A stretch of 64,000 bases of DNA from Salipiger abyssi (lineage in GTDB: Bacteria; Pseudomonadota; Alphaproteobacteria; Rhodobacterales; Rhodobacteraceae): the NCBI RefSeq assembly GCF_001975705.1, contig NZ_CP015093.1:2976001-3040000 (forward strand), given 5' to 3'. Below the pieces are notes generated by a model. The model saw only the letters and a list, made by a program, of their open reading frames with translations, was not told the origin of the DNA and searched no databases. The translations under genes and the position numbers were made by a program. Each line of letters begins with the position of its first letter. The stretch's first letter is position 1. Of the stretch, positions 63,915 to 64,000 are shown one piece after another.

Positions 63915-64000
63915 TGCAGACCGCCCCGCACCCCGACGCGCGCGAGCGGCGCGACAATGCCAGTTTCCACGCGCTGATGATGGCGCTGTCACGCCCCGGC
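63914..64000 (+). CDS. phnH: Carbon-phosphorus lyase subunit PhnH (5' end, partial)
   Basis: The first 29 codons are present before the window ends. The segment F-H-A-L-M-M-A-L-S-R-P-G near residues 18-29 is the conserved PhnH opening. ATG 63914 overlaps the phnG stop by one base. The rest of the cluster (phnI, phnJ, phnK, phnL and others) is expected beyond the right edge. Confidence 0.88.
   Translation, partial: MQTAPHPDARERRDNASFHALMMALSRPG

Overview
The window is high-GC chromosomal DNA from an alphaproteobacterium, most likely a marine or soil Rhodobacteraceae/Roseobacteraceae (Salipiger- or Ruegeria-like). Supporting signs are the strong GC3 bias, a SAM-II riboswitch ahead of metZ, FolE2, CarD, an SUV3-like helicase beside an S4 protein and FdxA, and many TRAP and peptide-type ABC transporters. 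The genus is inferred from gene content, not from a marker gene. No rRNA, tRNA, CRISPR array, prophage or intact insertion sequence was seen.

Layout. 0-4.1 kb: end of an unknown gene, then a minus-strand DNA-repair pair (ATP-dependent ligase and its metallo-beta-lactamase exonuclease) and an alpha/beta hydrolase with an SCP2-like protein. 4.2-9.3 kb: housekeeping run with a TPR protein, SUV3-like helicase, S4 protein, ferredoxin FdxA and CarD. 9.37-9.72 kb: a hairpin-rich repeat element bounded by inverted repeats; part of it recurs inverted at 34.74-34.85 kb. 9.7-14.7 kb: KefB/KefC-type antiporter, riboswitch-controlled metZ, folE2 and a DUF1127-like small protein. 14.7-16.7 kb: a lower-GC patch of unrecognised small genes and unassigned DNA. 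16.7-25 kb: TrkH, DapA, lytic transglycosylase, LOG protein, LysM protein and an Atm1-type ABC exporter. 25-34.7 kb: malate synthase G with a GlcG-like protein, a string of five triloop hairpins, a class-C26 amidotransferase, a HemG-like flavodoxin, Prx5, a MarR/FUSC pair, gamma-glutamyltransferase and an SDR.

34.9-53.3 kb is a catabolic locus. A LysR regulator and glyoxylate/hydroxypyruvate reductase flank a TRAP transporter operon (dctPQM) with a divergent creatininase-family enzyme and an RraA-like protein. Next to it is an operon with hydantoinase/oxoprolinase subunits A and B, a peptide-type ABC importer whose permease C and ATPase D are fused in one polypeptide, an SDR and an FAD amine oxidase, with a divergent FCD-type GntR regulator. 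Together these read as uptake and ring-opening of a cyclic amide or ureide followed by oxidation, but the substrate is unknown.

53.5-64 kb holds a two-gene permease and a second, unfused peptide-type ABC importer operon, followed by a sugar-phosphate isomerase-like protein and an alkaline-phosphatase-superfamily hydrolase. After a three-repeat Pho box come phnF, phnG and the start of phnH of the carbon-phosphorus lyase cluster. This suggests a phosphate-starvation regulon for organophosphonates or phosphoesters running off the right edge.
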